Shown piece after piece: positions 45,334-52,905 of a DNA stretch of 64,000 bases. Numbering within the stretch: position 1 is the stretch's first letter; the number at the start of each line of letters is the position of its first letter. This stretch comes from Nitrospinota bacterium. Lineage in GTDB: Bacteria; Nitrospinota_A; UBA7883; JACRGQ01. The position numbers and the translations under genes were made by a program. A model generated the notes under the pieces. That model searched no databases, had not been told where the DNA came from, and worked only from the letters and a program-made list of their open reading frames with translations. The stretch is taken from NCBI GenBank assembly GCA_016217735.1, contig JACRGQ010000027.1, positions 1-64,000 on the forward strand, written 5' to 3'.

Positions 45334-45362
45334 ACTATATGAAAAAAGCGGACAGTCCGCAA
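45334..45362 (-). promoter_or_regulatory. Promoter of the second MNT/HEPN pair, leaderless
   Basis: On the minus strand -35 TTGCGG (45362-45357) and -10 TATAGT (45339-45334) are 17 bp apart, and the -10 ends 6 nt before the ATG at 45327. GCGGAC/GTCCGC around the -35 forms a dyad that could be an operator. Confidence 0.55.
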
Positions 45363-45573
45363 GGACTGTTCCGTCTTTTTGAAATGAGCGGCGAAATACA
45401 ATAAAACCTGCGGCTTCAATGGGAAGTTTGCAGAAAACGAAACCCCAAGCCGGAAAGACGGCTGATGCTCGACATCATGATCTACCTTTATCTTGGAAAT
45501 TTCGATTAGCGGAATGGTATTACATGTCAAGCTTATAACTTTAAGCGGAAATACACCAAGGACGCAAAGCGGC

Positions 45574-45630
45574 CTAGCCGCCCTCCCCTTCGAGGCAGTA
45601 CACCTTTTCGCGCAGGCCTAAATCCCGCAC
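45574..45630 (-). pseudogene. Duplicated C-terminal remnant of the TPMT-like gene
   Basis: Read leftward the frame gives VRDLGLREKVYCLEGEGG and a stop. The intact gene just upstream ends GLTAMREKVYCLEGKGE. The shared REKVYCLEG and identical end position point to a partial duplication left behind by recombination. VRDLGLR also resembles the DUF5615 signature, so a hybrid origin is possible. The rest of 45330-45764 contains repeats only. Confidence 0.45.
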
Positions 45631-45652
45631 GGCGGGAAATGCGCCGTATCGG

Positions 45653-45671
45653 GGTCTTGCTTTGTAGCATT
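45653..45671 (+). repeat. Half copy of the 18-bp palindrome
   Basis: GGTCTTGCTTTGTAGCATT matches the left arm of the perfect palindrome at 18356 in 14 of its first 15 bases, without a partner arm nearby. Confidence 0.45.
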
Positions 45672-45691
45672 TGGCGGGGCGTAAGACAAAG

Positions 45692-45738
45692 AGAGCTTTG
45701 AAAGTATTTCTGGGTGCCGGTTCAAGACCGGCATGACA
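45692..45738 (+). repeat. Family A palindromic repeat, copy 5
   Basis: AGAGCTTTGAAAGTATTTCT start, stem GCCGGT-TCAAG-ACCGGC and CATGACA end. It lies 27 bp after the stop of the TPMT-like gene, which reads towards it. Confidence 0.7.
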
Positions 45739-45764
45739 AGAGCGGAGAGGAGCGTAAAGCGTCC

Positions 45765-46430
45765 CTACTCCCCCTTCCCTTCCAGACAGTACACCTTTTC
45801 GCGCATTGCGGTCAGGCCGCGTTTTCTGAACGGCTCCAGTTCTTCGCCCGTCATTTCCACTTCGCAGAGTTTGGCGATCTTGAAACGGGGGGAGTAGAGC
45901 CGCGCCACCTCATCCTCGGCGACCGCGAAGGGGGGGCCGGACATCCGGCCTTGATCGTATTCCACGGTCACCAGCGCCACCCGCGCGGCGGTGGGGAGCT
46001 TTTCCATGATGGCATCGGTATACCGCTCCCGCATGGCAGGCGGAAGCGCGATAAGCGAGGCGCGGTCGTACATCGCCCCCGCCGCCGCCAAATGCGCGGC
46101 GGTAAGCGCGAAGAAATCGCCGCAATAGATGGTGACGCCATCGGCCGAATATTTTTTGAACCCCGGCTCGTGCGCCACCGTTGGTTGAAGCCGGTTCTCG
46201 CTGAAAAAACCGTTCACCGCCAGCCCGCTGAGCTCCACGCCGATGACGTGATGCCCTTGCGCGCGGAGCCAAAGCATATCGAAGCTTTTGCCGCACAGCG
46301 GGACGAAAACCGCCGCGCCGGGCGGCACGCCAAGTCCGGGCCAGAACGCCTGAAGATGGGCGTTGATGGTCTCCTGGTGAAAACCGATCTGGTTCTCTTG
46401 CCAGCGCTGATGCCAGAAATCAGGTTCCAT
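45765..46430 (-). CDS. Thiopurine S-methyltransferase family protein
   Basis: A 221-residue class I AdoMet methyltransferase. The N-terminal DFWHQRWQENQIGFHQ is the TPMT family signature; VFVPLCGKSFDMLWL and GHHVIGVELSG are the AdoMet site. Bacterial members methylate thiols and can detoxify tellurite or selenite. ATG 46430 directly precedes the signature; longer frames run back into repeat DNA. It has its own promoter. Confidence 0.88.
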   Translation of the reverse strand: MEPDFWHQRWQENQIGFHQETINAHLQAFWPGLGVPPGAAVFVPLCGKSFDMLWLRAQGHHVIGVELSGLAVNGFFSENRLQPTVAHEPGFKKYSADGVTIYCGDFFALTAAHLAAAGAMYDRASLIALPPAMRERYTDAIMEKLPTAARVALVTVEYDQGRMSGPPFAVAEDEVARLYSPRFKIAKLCEVEMTGEELEPFRKRGLTAMREKVYCLEGKGE

Positions 46431-46437
46431 AACGAAA

Positions 46438-46466
46438 ATACTACGCGAGAGCGCAAGGTATCTCAA
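46438..46466 (-). promoter_or_regulatory. Promoter of the TPMT-like gene, leaderless
   Basis: On the minus strand -35 TTGAGA (46466-46461; five of six) and -10 TAGTAT (46443-46438) are 17 bp apart. The -10 ends 7 nt before the ATG at 46430, with no ribosome site between. Confidence 0.55.
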
Positions 46467-46492
46467 GTTCTTCCCCCCTTCCTCCCCGGTGG

Positions 46493-46575
46493 GTACCCAA
46501 TTTATTGGGTACATCGGCCCGAAGGGCCGACAGGGTTGGCGCTGTCGCGCCAACGTACATGCTGAGAGCATGTAC
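46493..46575. repeat. GTAC-hairpin repeat (family B), four consecutive stems
   Basis: Four perfect hairpins in 83 bp: GTACCCAAT-TT-ATTGGGTAC (46493-46512), TCGGCCC-GAA-GGGCCGA (46514-46530), GTTGGCGC-TGTC-GCGCCAAC (46535-46554) and GTACATGCT-GAG-AGCATGTAC (46555-46575). The outer two share only GTAC ends. The block sits between the TPMT-like gene and the end of the large kinase gene. Confidence 0.85.
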
Positions 46576-46609
46576 CCGCCAGGGAAAATCAGGAAGGGTT
46601 CGGATAAAT

Positions 46610-49600
46610 TTATCCGATGAATCTTCTCACGCGCGGCAAAAATTCGGCTTTGTCGATTTTCTTGGTTACGAAATCATCGCCGCCGAATTTGAAAATGGAA
46701 TCCCGTATTTCCATGCCGTATTCGCCGATCATCACGATGACCGGTATATCCTTGGTCTCGGGCGCGCCTTTGATCCGTTTCAGCAGTTCAAGGCCGTCCA
46801 TAACCGGCATCTGGATATCGGTGATAACCAAATCGGGCCGGACGCCGGCCATCTTATTCAGCGCATCCTCGCCATTTTCCGCCTCGATGATATCGGCCTT
46901 CATCTCCCGCAGTTGCAGCGTTTGGAGGAGACGCGCATGCCCGTCGTCATCCACCAGAAGAATCTTGGGGCGGACGTACGGCAGTGTAAGGCAGAACAGG
47001 CACCCCTTGCCGGGTTCGCTTATCACCCCCACCCCCCCTCCGTGAAGTTCCATGATGTTTTTAACAAGCGGAAGCCCAAAGCCGGTGCCGGTTTCACCGG
47101 CGGTTCCCGGTGTGGAGGTCTTTTTCTCGAACTTGAAAAGATCGGCCAGCAGATTGGGCGGGATGCCCGGCCCGGTATCCCGGACACAAATGGTTGATGC
47201 GTTTTCTTCCGCGAGGGATATGGAAATGCGGTCGCCGTTTTTGCAGAACTTTATGGCGTTGGTGACGAGATTCTGGACCGCCTCGGCCAGCAGGGTCTTG
47301 TCGCCGTAAACGCGGCTGTTTGCCGGTATCGTGCTCTCAATTTCAATCCCCTTTTGCCGCGCAAGATGGGCATAATTGCCGGCCATTATCACACCCAAAT
47401 ATTGCGCATCGAAGAATTGCCTGTTCAGTTTCAGTTGGCCGGTTTTAAACCTGCTTATCGTCAGCAGATCGTCGATGAGGCGGACCATCGCTTCGCCGGA
47501 TTCCGCCGCCCTGTCCAATATCAGTTTTGCGCCTTCGTTCAGCGGTTCGGCGTAATCATCGCGCACCAAATGTAAAAACCCGATCATCGACGCCAGCGGC
47601 GTTTTAAGGTCGTGGGACACCAGCGACACGAACTTGTCCTTCAGCTTGGTCGCCTCTTCCGCCGCCTCTTTGGCCGCTTTCAACTTCTCCTCCGCCGCTT
47701 TCCGTTCGGTGATGTCGCGGATGATGCCGGTAAAGTATGTTTTTCCTCCCTCTTCCCAAGCGGCGAGTGAGAGTTCCAGCGGAAATTCGGCGCCGTCTTT
47801 CCGCAGCCCTTCCAAAGTGGCGGTTTTCCCGATTAACCGGTAGGGCCCGCCGGCCGTCGCCCGCGCCAAGCCCCGCCGGTGCGCCTCATCGTAGCGCTTC
47901 GGTATCAGCAATCCCACCGGCTTGCCCAGCGCCTCGCTTTCGGCGTGGCCGAACATCTTTTCGGCTCCCTTGTTCCAGTGGATGATCTCGCCCGCGCCGT
48001 TGATGGATATGATGGCATCGGCGGCCGATTGGGCCACGGCACGGAACTTTCGTTCGCTGGCACGCAGGTTATCTTCGGCCCGTTTGCGTTCGGTGATGTC
48101 GCGGACGACGGAAAGCGCCATCGTCTTTTCGCCGAGCGGAAACTGGCGTGAAATGATCTCAACGGGTATCAGCCGCCCGTCCTTGGCGCGATGCACCCGC
48201 TCAAACCGCACGCTTCCATGCTCAAGATTTTCCCGTTCCAGCCACCCGTACTCTTCCGGCTTGGTGACGGTCTCCCCGGTGTCGATGTCATCCGGCCCAA
48301 TCGTCAGCATCTCCGCGCGGAAATAGCCGAGCCTTTTGCACATCGCGTCGTTGACATCGACGAAGGTTCCCATCTTTTTTGTGACGGGATCGAACTCGTG
48401 CAACACCAGTCCGTCGCTGATGACGTTAAACAGCTCGGCGTAGGTTTTCTCGGCCTCTTTCCGCGCGGTGATGTCGATAACCTGTACGTACAGATGCATC
48501 GGCCTGCCATTTGCGTCTTTTATAAGGGCAACCGCCACCGAACACCAAATGACATGGCCGTCCCTGTGCATAAACCGTTTTTCGACTTCCCGCTTTACCG
48601 CCTCGCCCCGCGCCACTTTCCGCAGGAACTTTTCCCCCATTTCCATATCAAGGGTGTGGGTGAAGTCCTGGAACGATTTCCCGATAACTTCCTTTTCGGC
48701 ATAGCCGAACATCAGGCATAAGGCGTCATTTACCCGCGTAAACTTGCCGTCAAGGTTGAGAAACGCCAAGCCGAATGCGGCATTATCAAACGTTACCCGC
48801 AGCCGCTCTTCGGATTCCCGTATGGCCTGTTCCGCCTTTATCCGTTCGGTGATGTCGCGGATGGAGGTCACCCGCGCTTTTTGGCCGTGATAAACGGCGC
48901 CCCGCCCCTGTATCTCTATGGGGAACAGCGTGCCGTCCTTTTTGAGTCCCACCGCCTCGTAACACTCTTCGCTCCCCCGCCCGATATGATCCGCCACGAT
49001 GGCGTACGACTCCGGCGGAACCAGATCGAGGGGAGTCTTGCCGATGATCTCATCCCGCGCGTAACCGAACTTCCGGGCGAAAGAGGTGTTGCAATCCACT
49101 ATCTTTCCACCAACCGTTATCGTGACTCCTTCAAAGCTCGCCTCGGAAAGCTGGCGAAAGCGTTCTTCGGATTCCCGTATGGCCTGTTCCGACTTCACCC
49201 GCTCGCTAATGTCGCGCACCGCGGTAATACGGGCTTTTTGGCCGCGGTAGAGGATGACGCGGCCCTGCATCTCTATGGGGAACAGCGTGCCGTCCTTTTT
49301 GCGCCCCATCACGTCGTAAACTTCTTCGCTCCCCCGCCTGATATGATCCATGATGACGGCTTGCGATTCCGGCGGGGAGAGATCGACTGGAATTGTGCCG
49401 ATGATTTCCTCCGGCGCGTAGCCGAACATCCGGGCAAAGGCGCTGTTGCAGTCCACCACCTTCCCTTCGACGTTGATGACGATCCCTTCAAAACCCGCCT
49501 CAGAAAGCTGGCGGAAGCGTTCTTCGCCCTCGCGCAGGGTTTCTTCCGCTTTTTTACGTTCCGTAATGTCCTTGCCCACCCCTATGAAGCCGAGCAACTC

Positions 49601-50566
49601 GCCGTCCGGACTTTTCCACGCCGCGCCGTTGCACAGGTGCGGAACCAGCGCGCCGTCATGCCGTATGAAACGCACCTCGATGGAGGCCAACCCTTTTTCG
49701 AGCACCTCTTTGATGCCGTCAAACACCACCTGCCTGTCCTCTTCGCAAACGAAATCGGCGGCCGGACGTTCCATCATCTGTTCGCGGGTGAGGCCGCATA
49801 ACTCCTGAAGGGCCGAGTTCCATTTGATGAGCGCGCCTTTCGTGTTGATGACATACAGTATGTCCGGCTGCGCTTCCATGATGGAGATCAGCTCCTTTTC
49901 CGCCTTTCTGCGCTCCGACACGTCGCGCATGTCGATGACGAACGATATTTCGGAATTCACCAAGCACTCGGAAGAGGCGCATTCAACCATCAGCTTTTTG
50001 CCGGATTTCGTGACCGCCACCGCTTCGGCCACCGGCGCGGCGCTGTGGCCGTCCCACCCGTCCAGCGACGCCGCAAAGCCATCCACCAACACCCTTTCAT
50101 ATCCGTCCGGCAGCAGGAGGGAGATATGTTTATTCTCAAGCTCGGTTTTGCCGTAGCCGAACATATAGTGCGCGGCGGGATTGGCGGAGAGGATGGCGCC
50201 GTCACTGTTTATCCGGATGATGGCATCCGCCGACGAAGCTATGACCGCGCGGTGCAACGCTTCCGAAAATTCCAGTTGGACGGTTCTTTCCCGCACCCGC
50301 CGTTCAAGGGCGCCGGAGAGCGCTTTGAGGTCTGTTACGCTCCGTGAAAAAGGGCGGTAAATAAAAAAGTAGAGCAACGGCAGGAGAACGGTGGTGAGGA
50401 TCAAGGCATCCATCGTGTAGTATGCGGTTTCGGCGAACTCGTGGAAGAAACTCATGATGATCACTTCCGTCAGGTACAGGGCGCCGACAACAGTCGCCAC
50501 CAATATCAGCGGGCGTGGAAGGGCGTTTACGGCCCCGTCCTCTTTTTTCAGGCTCTCGTTATCCAT
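46610..50566 (-). CDS. Seven-PAS hybrid sensor histidine kinase
   Basis: A 1318-residue hybrid kinase. Two N-terminal membrane helices precede seven PAS/PAC units (the repeated endings are DITERKKAEE-like). PAS 3 and 4 are near-duplicates (EERFRQLSEAGFEG and EERFRQLSEASFEG). The kinase core follows with SHDLKTPLASM (phospho-His), NLVTNAIKF, RDTGPGIPPNLL and TGFGLPLVKNIM. The C-terminal receiver has DDDG, Asp in ITDIQMPVMDG and Lys in VTKKID, but Ile replaces the switch Thr (VIVMIGE). ATG 50566 is preferred over a start inside the upstream repeat. Confidence 0.92.
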   Translation of the reverse strand: MDNESLKKEDGAVNALPRPLILVATVVGALYLTEVIIMSFFHEFAETAYYTMDALILTTVLLPLLYFFIYRPFSRSVTDLKALSGALERRVRERTVQLEFSEALHRAVIASSADAIIRINSDGAILSANPAAHYMFGYGKTELENKHISLLLPDGYERVLVDGFAASLDGWDGHSAAPVAEAVAVTKSGKKLMVECASSECLVNSEISFVIDMRDVSERRKAEKELISIMEAQPDILYVINTKGALIKWNSALQELCGLTREQMMERPAADFVCEEDRQVVFDGIKEVLEKGLASIEVRFIRHDGALVPHLCNGAAWKSPDGELLGFIGVGKDITERKKAEETLREGEERFRQLSEAGFEGIVINVEGKVVDCNSAFARMFGYAPEEIIGTIPVDLSPPESQAVIMDHIRRGSEEVYDVMGRKKDGTLFPIEMQGRVILYRGQKARITAVRDISERVKSEQAIRESEERFRQLSEASFEGVTITVGGKIVDCNTSFARKFGYARDEIIGKTPLDLVPPESYAIVADHIGRGSEECYEAVGLKKDGTLFPIEIQGRGAVYHGQKARVTSIRDITERIKAEQAIRESEERLRVTFDNAAFGLAFLNLDGKFTRVNDALCLMFGYAEKEVIGKSFQDFTHTLDMEMGEKFLRKVARGEAVKREVEKRFMHRDGHVIWCSVAVALIKDANGRPMHLYVQVIDITARKEAEKTYAELFNVISDGLVLHEFDPVTKKMGTFVDVNDAMCKRLGYFRAEMLTIGPDDIDTGETVTKPEEYGWLERENLEHGSVRFERVHRAKDGRLIPVEIISRQFPLGEKTMALSVVRDITERKRAEDNLRASERKFRAVAQSAADAIISINGAGEIIHWNKGAEKMFGHAESEALGKPVGLLIPKRYDEAHRRGLARATAGGPYRLIGKTATLEGLRKDGAEFPLELSLAAWEEGGKTYFTGIIRDITERKAAEEKLKAAKEAAEEATKLKDKFVSLVSHDLKTPLASMIGFLHLVRDDYAEPLNEGAKLILDRAAESGEAMVRLIDDLLTISRFKTGQLKLNRQFFDAQYLGVIMAGNYAHLARQKGIEIESTIPANSRVYGDKTLLAEAVQNLVTNAIKFCKNGDRISISLAEENASTICVRDTGPGIPPNLLADLFKFEKKTSTPGTAGETGTGFGLPLVKNIMELHGGGVGVISEPGKGCLFCLTLPYVRPKILLVDDDGHARLLQTLQLREMKADIIEAENGEDALNKMAGVRPDLVITDIQMPVMDGLELLKRIKGAPETKDIPVIVMIGEYGMEIRDSIFKFGGDDFVTKKIDKAEFLPRVRRFIG

Positions 50567-50601
50567 GCTGCCCCCAGCGTAGTGGCGGCATTTCCTGGTG
50601 G

Positions 50602-50737
50602 GTACGGACTTTAGTCTGTACATCGGCCCGAAGGGCCGACCCTTTCTTGGTGGGTACGGACTTTAGTCTGTACATCGGCCCGAAGGGCCGACCTCTCTCT
50701 TGGCGCTCCGCGCCAATGTACACAATAAATTGTGTAC
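50602..50737. repeat. GTAC-hairpin repeat (family B), tandem copy
   Basis: A 52-bp unit occurs twice: GTACGGACT-TT-AGTCTGTAC (50602-50621; 50654-50673), each followed by TCGGCCC-GAA-GGGCCGA (50623-50639; 50675-50691). Then come TTGGCGC-TCC-GCGCCAA (50700-50716) and GTACACAAT-AA-ATTGTGTAC (50718-50737). The first stem contains a G-T pair, so it fits RNA pairing. Confidence 0.85.
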
Positions 50738-50800
50738 CTACCGGCGCCGCCGCGCCAACGTCACACAAGAATGTGCGGCCTGCCGGCGCCGCCGGCTGCG

Positions 50801-50868
50801 TGTCATCCTGAGCCGCAGGCGAAGGATCTCTTTCCGGAAAGGGATTCTTCGCTGCGCTCAGAATGACA
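50801..50868. repeat. TGTCATCCTGAGC palindrome (family C)
   Basis: TGTCATCCTGAGC at the left and GCTCAGAATGACA at the right end a 68-bp imperfect palindrome whose centre is GGATCTCTTTCC-GGAAAGGGATTC. The centre recurs at 55247-55278. A related decayed unit follows at 50876-50925. Similar TCATTCTGAGC repeats are common in bacterial genomes. Confidence 0.65.
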
Positions 50869-50951
50869 ACCAAGGGATTCTTCGCGGAGTTTACACTGAG
50901 CGGAGCGAACGTGCTTAGAATGACATGCTTGCGGCTTCGGGATGAAAATTT

Positions 50952-51026
50952 CCTCCCCTTTGCAAGGGGAGGTGCGGGAGGGGTAAAAAAAACCTCCCCT
51001 GTATCCCCTCCTTGCAAAGGAGGGGA
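50952..51026. repeat. CCTCCCC palindromes (family D)
   Basis: CCTCCCCTT-TGC-AAGGGGAGG (50952-50972) and TCCCCTCCTT-GCA-AAGGAGGGGA (51004-51026) are two perfect hairpins 31 bp apart. They complete a gene-free 500-bp stretch (50567-51083) that consists almost only of palindromic repeats. Confidence 0.65.
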
Positions 51027-51083
51027 TGACTCTATATTCGATGCCCGATTGGTATTAATCGTCTTTTCCAAACTAATGCCCCC

Positions 51084-52658
51084 TTACCTCACCGTGTTCC
51101 GCTGGTCGCCAAAGGCGTCCTTGCGCTCGGCCTGCTCGGCGGCTTTTTTGGCCTCCTTGAAGGAGGGGTCGATGGCAAGCGCCTTCTTGAAACAGGCGGC
51201 GGCCTTTTCCCTTTGGTTGTTCTGGAGATGGGCCTTGCCGAGGTTGAAATGGATGTTCTGGTCGTCCGGGTCTATCTTGAGGGCGGTGAGATAGTAATTG
51301 ACCGCCGCGTCGAGTTCCATAAGGCGCCGGTGGCATATCCCCAGATAGTTGTAGAGGCGGACATCCGAAGGGTTTGTCTCAAGGGCGTCCTCAAACTGGG
51401 TTATCGCTTCCCGGAACATCCCCTGCCTGATGTATGCTTCGCCCGCCATGCAGAGGATGCGCTGGTTTTCCGGATCGATCTTTACCGCGCGCTGGAGGGC
51501 GTACCGCGCCTTTCCCATATCGCCGTTGGCGAGGTATATCTCGAAAATCCCGGCCCAGTCTTCGGCCTCCGTCGGCGTGATGTGCAAAGCCTGTTCCATC
51601 GTCCGCTTCGCCTCGGCGAACAGCCCCAGCTTGCGGTACGCCAAGACCAGATTGTTGTACGCCGCTATAAGCGTGGGGTCGGTGTCCATCGCGGTGTGGA
51701 ATTCGGTCTTCGCCATTCCAAACTTTGCCTGAACGCCGGTATCCTCCCCCTCCATATAATGCGCTTTGCCGAGGCCGACGTGCATCTTGGCTTTTCTGCG
51801 CGGCTTTCCCGGCGGAATGAAATTCTCGATGGCCTCCTTGAAATACGCCGCGGCCGATTCATAATCCCCTTCGCGCAGCGCCGCTTCCCCTATGCGCAGC
51901 AGCAGATCGGACGAGACGGAGTCGGCCTTCAGCATCTCCTTCAACTCCGCCAACTCGTCGAACGCCTGCCCGGTGCGCCGGTAACAGAGCGCCAGCAGGC
52001 GGTGCGCCTCCTGCCGGCTGAAATCCAGCGCAATGGCGGCCTTAAGGTGCGGGATGGCGCGTTCGTGCCTGTTGCATCCGGCATATACCTTGCCCAGGGC
52101 AAGATGGGGCAGCGGGGACCACGGGGCATACCTGAGATATTTCTCCAGCCGCCGCGCCGAACTCATATACAGGTCGTCAATCGCGGTGGAAATATCGCTG
52201 GCCGCGCCGGCGCGCATAAGCCACTCTATCGCGGCGGCGCGGCCCGCCTCTTCCCGCGCGATAGCCGCGGCAAACTTAAGCTCCATCGATTTTGTCAGGT
52301 GCTCGAACGTGAAGGGGAGTTCCAGCAGGACGACGCTTTCGGGAAGAACGCCCTCCATTTTCAGCTTCTCGTCGAACCTGTCGGCGAACAGGACGAATGG
52401 GATGGCCGGTTCCAGTTCCCGCTCCAGCAGCACGCGCGACCAGCAAATGTCGGCTTGCAGGGCATCGATTTGGTCTTCGGCGATAACAAGATCGTAGCCC
52501 TTCCCCTTGGGATGGCCGGCAAGAACGGCGGCGACAAGACCCTCGGCCGGAGCGGTGCCAACCACTTCGTGCGGCGGATTTGCGGCGGGGAGATTGCCCA
52601 TACATTCCGAAAATCGCGCCGCGACCTCGGCATAATGGGCGGACACCAGAACCCTCAT
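51084..52658 (-). CDS. TPR protein with degenerate receiver-like N-terminus
   Basis: A 524-residue protein. The first about 125 residues (MRVLVSAHYAEVAARFSECM, YDLVIAEDQID, IPFVLFAD, SVVLLELPFTFEHL) look like a receiver fold without a clear phosphorylation site. After a helical linker there are at least seven TPR units (such as PHLALGKVYAGCNRHERAIP, AAYNNLVLAYRKLGLFAEA, NIHFNLGKAHLQNNQREKAA). It should be a cytoplasmic scaffold. It lies between two PAS kinases on the same strand, so a role in their signalling is possible but unproved. Confidence 0.82.
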   Translation of the reverse strand: MRVLVSAHYAEVAARFSECMGNLPAANPPHEVVGTAPAEGLVAAVLAGHPKGKGYDLVIAEDQIDALQADICWSRVLLERELEPAIPFVLFADRFDEKLKMEGVLPESVVLLELPFTFEHLTKSMELKFAAAIAREEAGRAAAIEWLMRAGAASDISTAIDDLYMSSARRLEKYLRYAPWSPLPHLALGKVYAGCNRHERAIPHLKAAIALDFSRQEAHRLLALCYRRTGQAFDELAELKEMLKADSVSSDLLLRIGEAALREGDYESAAAYFKEAIENFIPPGKPRRKAKMHVGLGKAHYMEGEDTGVQAKFGMAKTEFHTAMDTDPTLIAAYNNLVLAYRKLGLFAEAKRTMEQALHITPTEAEDWAGIFEIYLANGDMGKARYALQRAVKIDPENQRILCMAGEAYIRQGMFREAITQFEDALETNPSDVRLYNYLGICHRRLMELDAAVNYYLTALKIDPDDQNIHFNLGKAHLQNNQREKAAACFKKALAIDPSFKEAKKAAEQAERKDAFGDQRNTVR

Positions 52659-52905
52659 TTGCGCATGCCCTTATGTTTCCGCCTCAATCCCCGTTTTTTG
52701 GCAATTACCCACATATAACCATTTTAGGTTATTTTGACCGAATATAATATCCAATTTTATCTTCGTATTCCAGCGTTATCCGTTTGATATTCAATTGCAT
52801 TAACTCAATAACATTGATACGTTTACCTTCAAAAAACGTAACGCTTAGTAACATAAATGGCCGCCCGGTTTTTTACGGATGGGAAGAGTGGGGGGGGGGG
52901 GCGAA
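52659..52905. other. AT-rich intergenic region with a 12-G tract
   Basis: The left part (52700-52855) is AT-rich and probably holds the promoter of the TPR gene, though I see no clear hexamer pair. A run of 12 G at 52890-52901 lies 4 nt after the stop of the downstream-reading kinase gene. No gene is present. Confidence 0.4.

Noticed and set aside
45541-45580. Possible end of a c-di-GMP riboswitch (GGACGCAAAGC)
   Set aside because: The rest of the aptamer, including the GAAA tetraloop-type arm and conserved upstream A-rich joint, is absent, and no gene follows on that strand.
50595-50693. Tandem 52-bp repeat as a CRISPR array
   Set aside because: Only two units, no variable spacers of constant length, and each unit is itself two hairpins; it belongs to the GTAC family.
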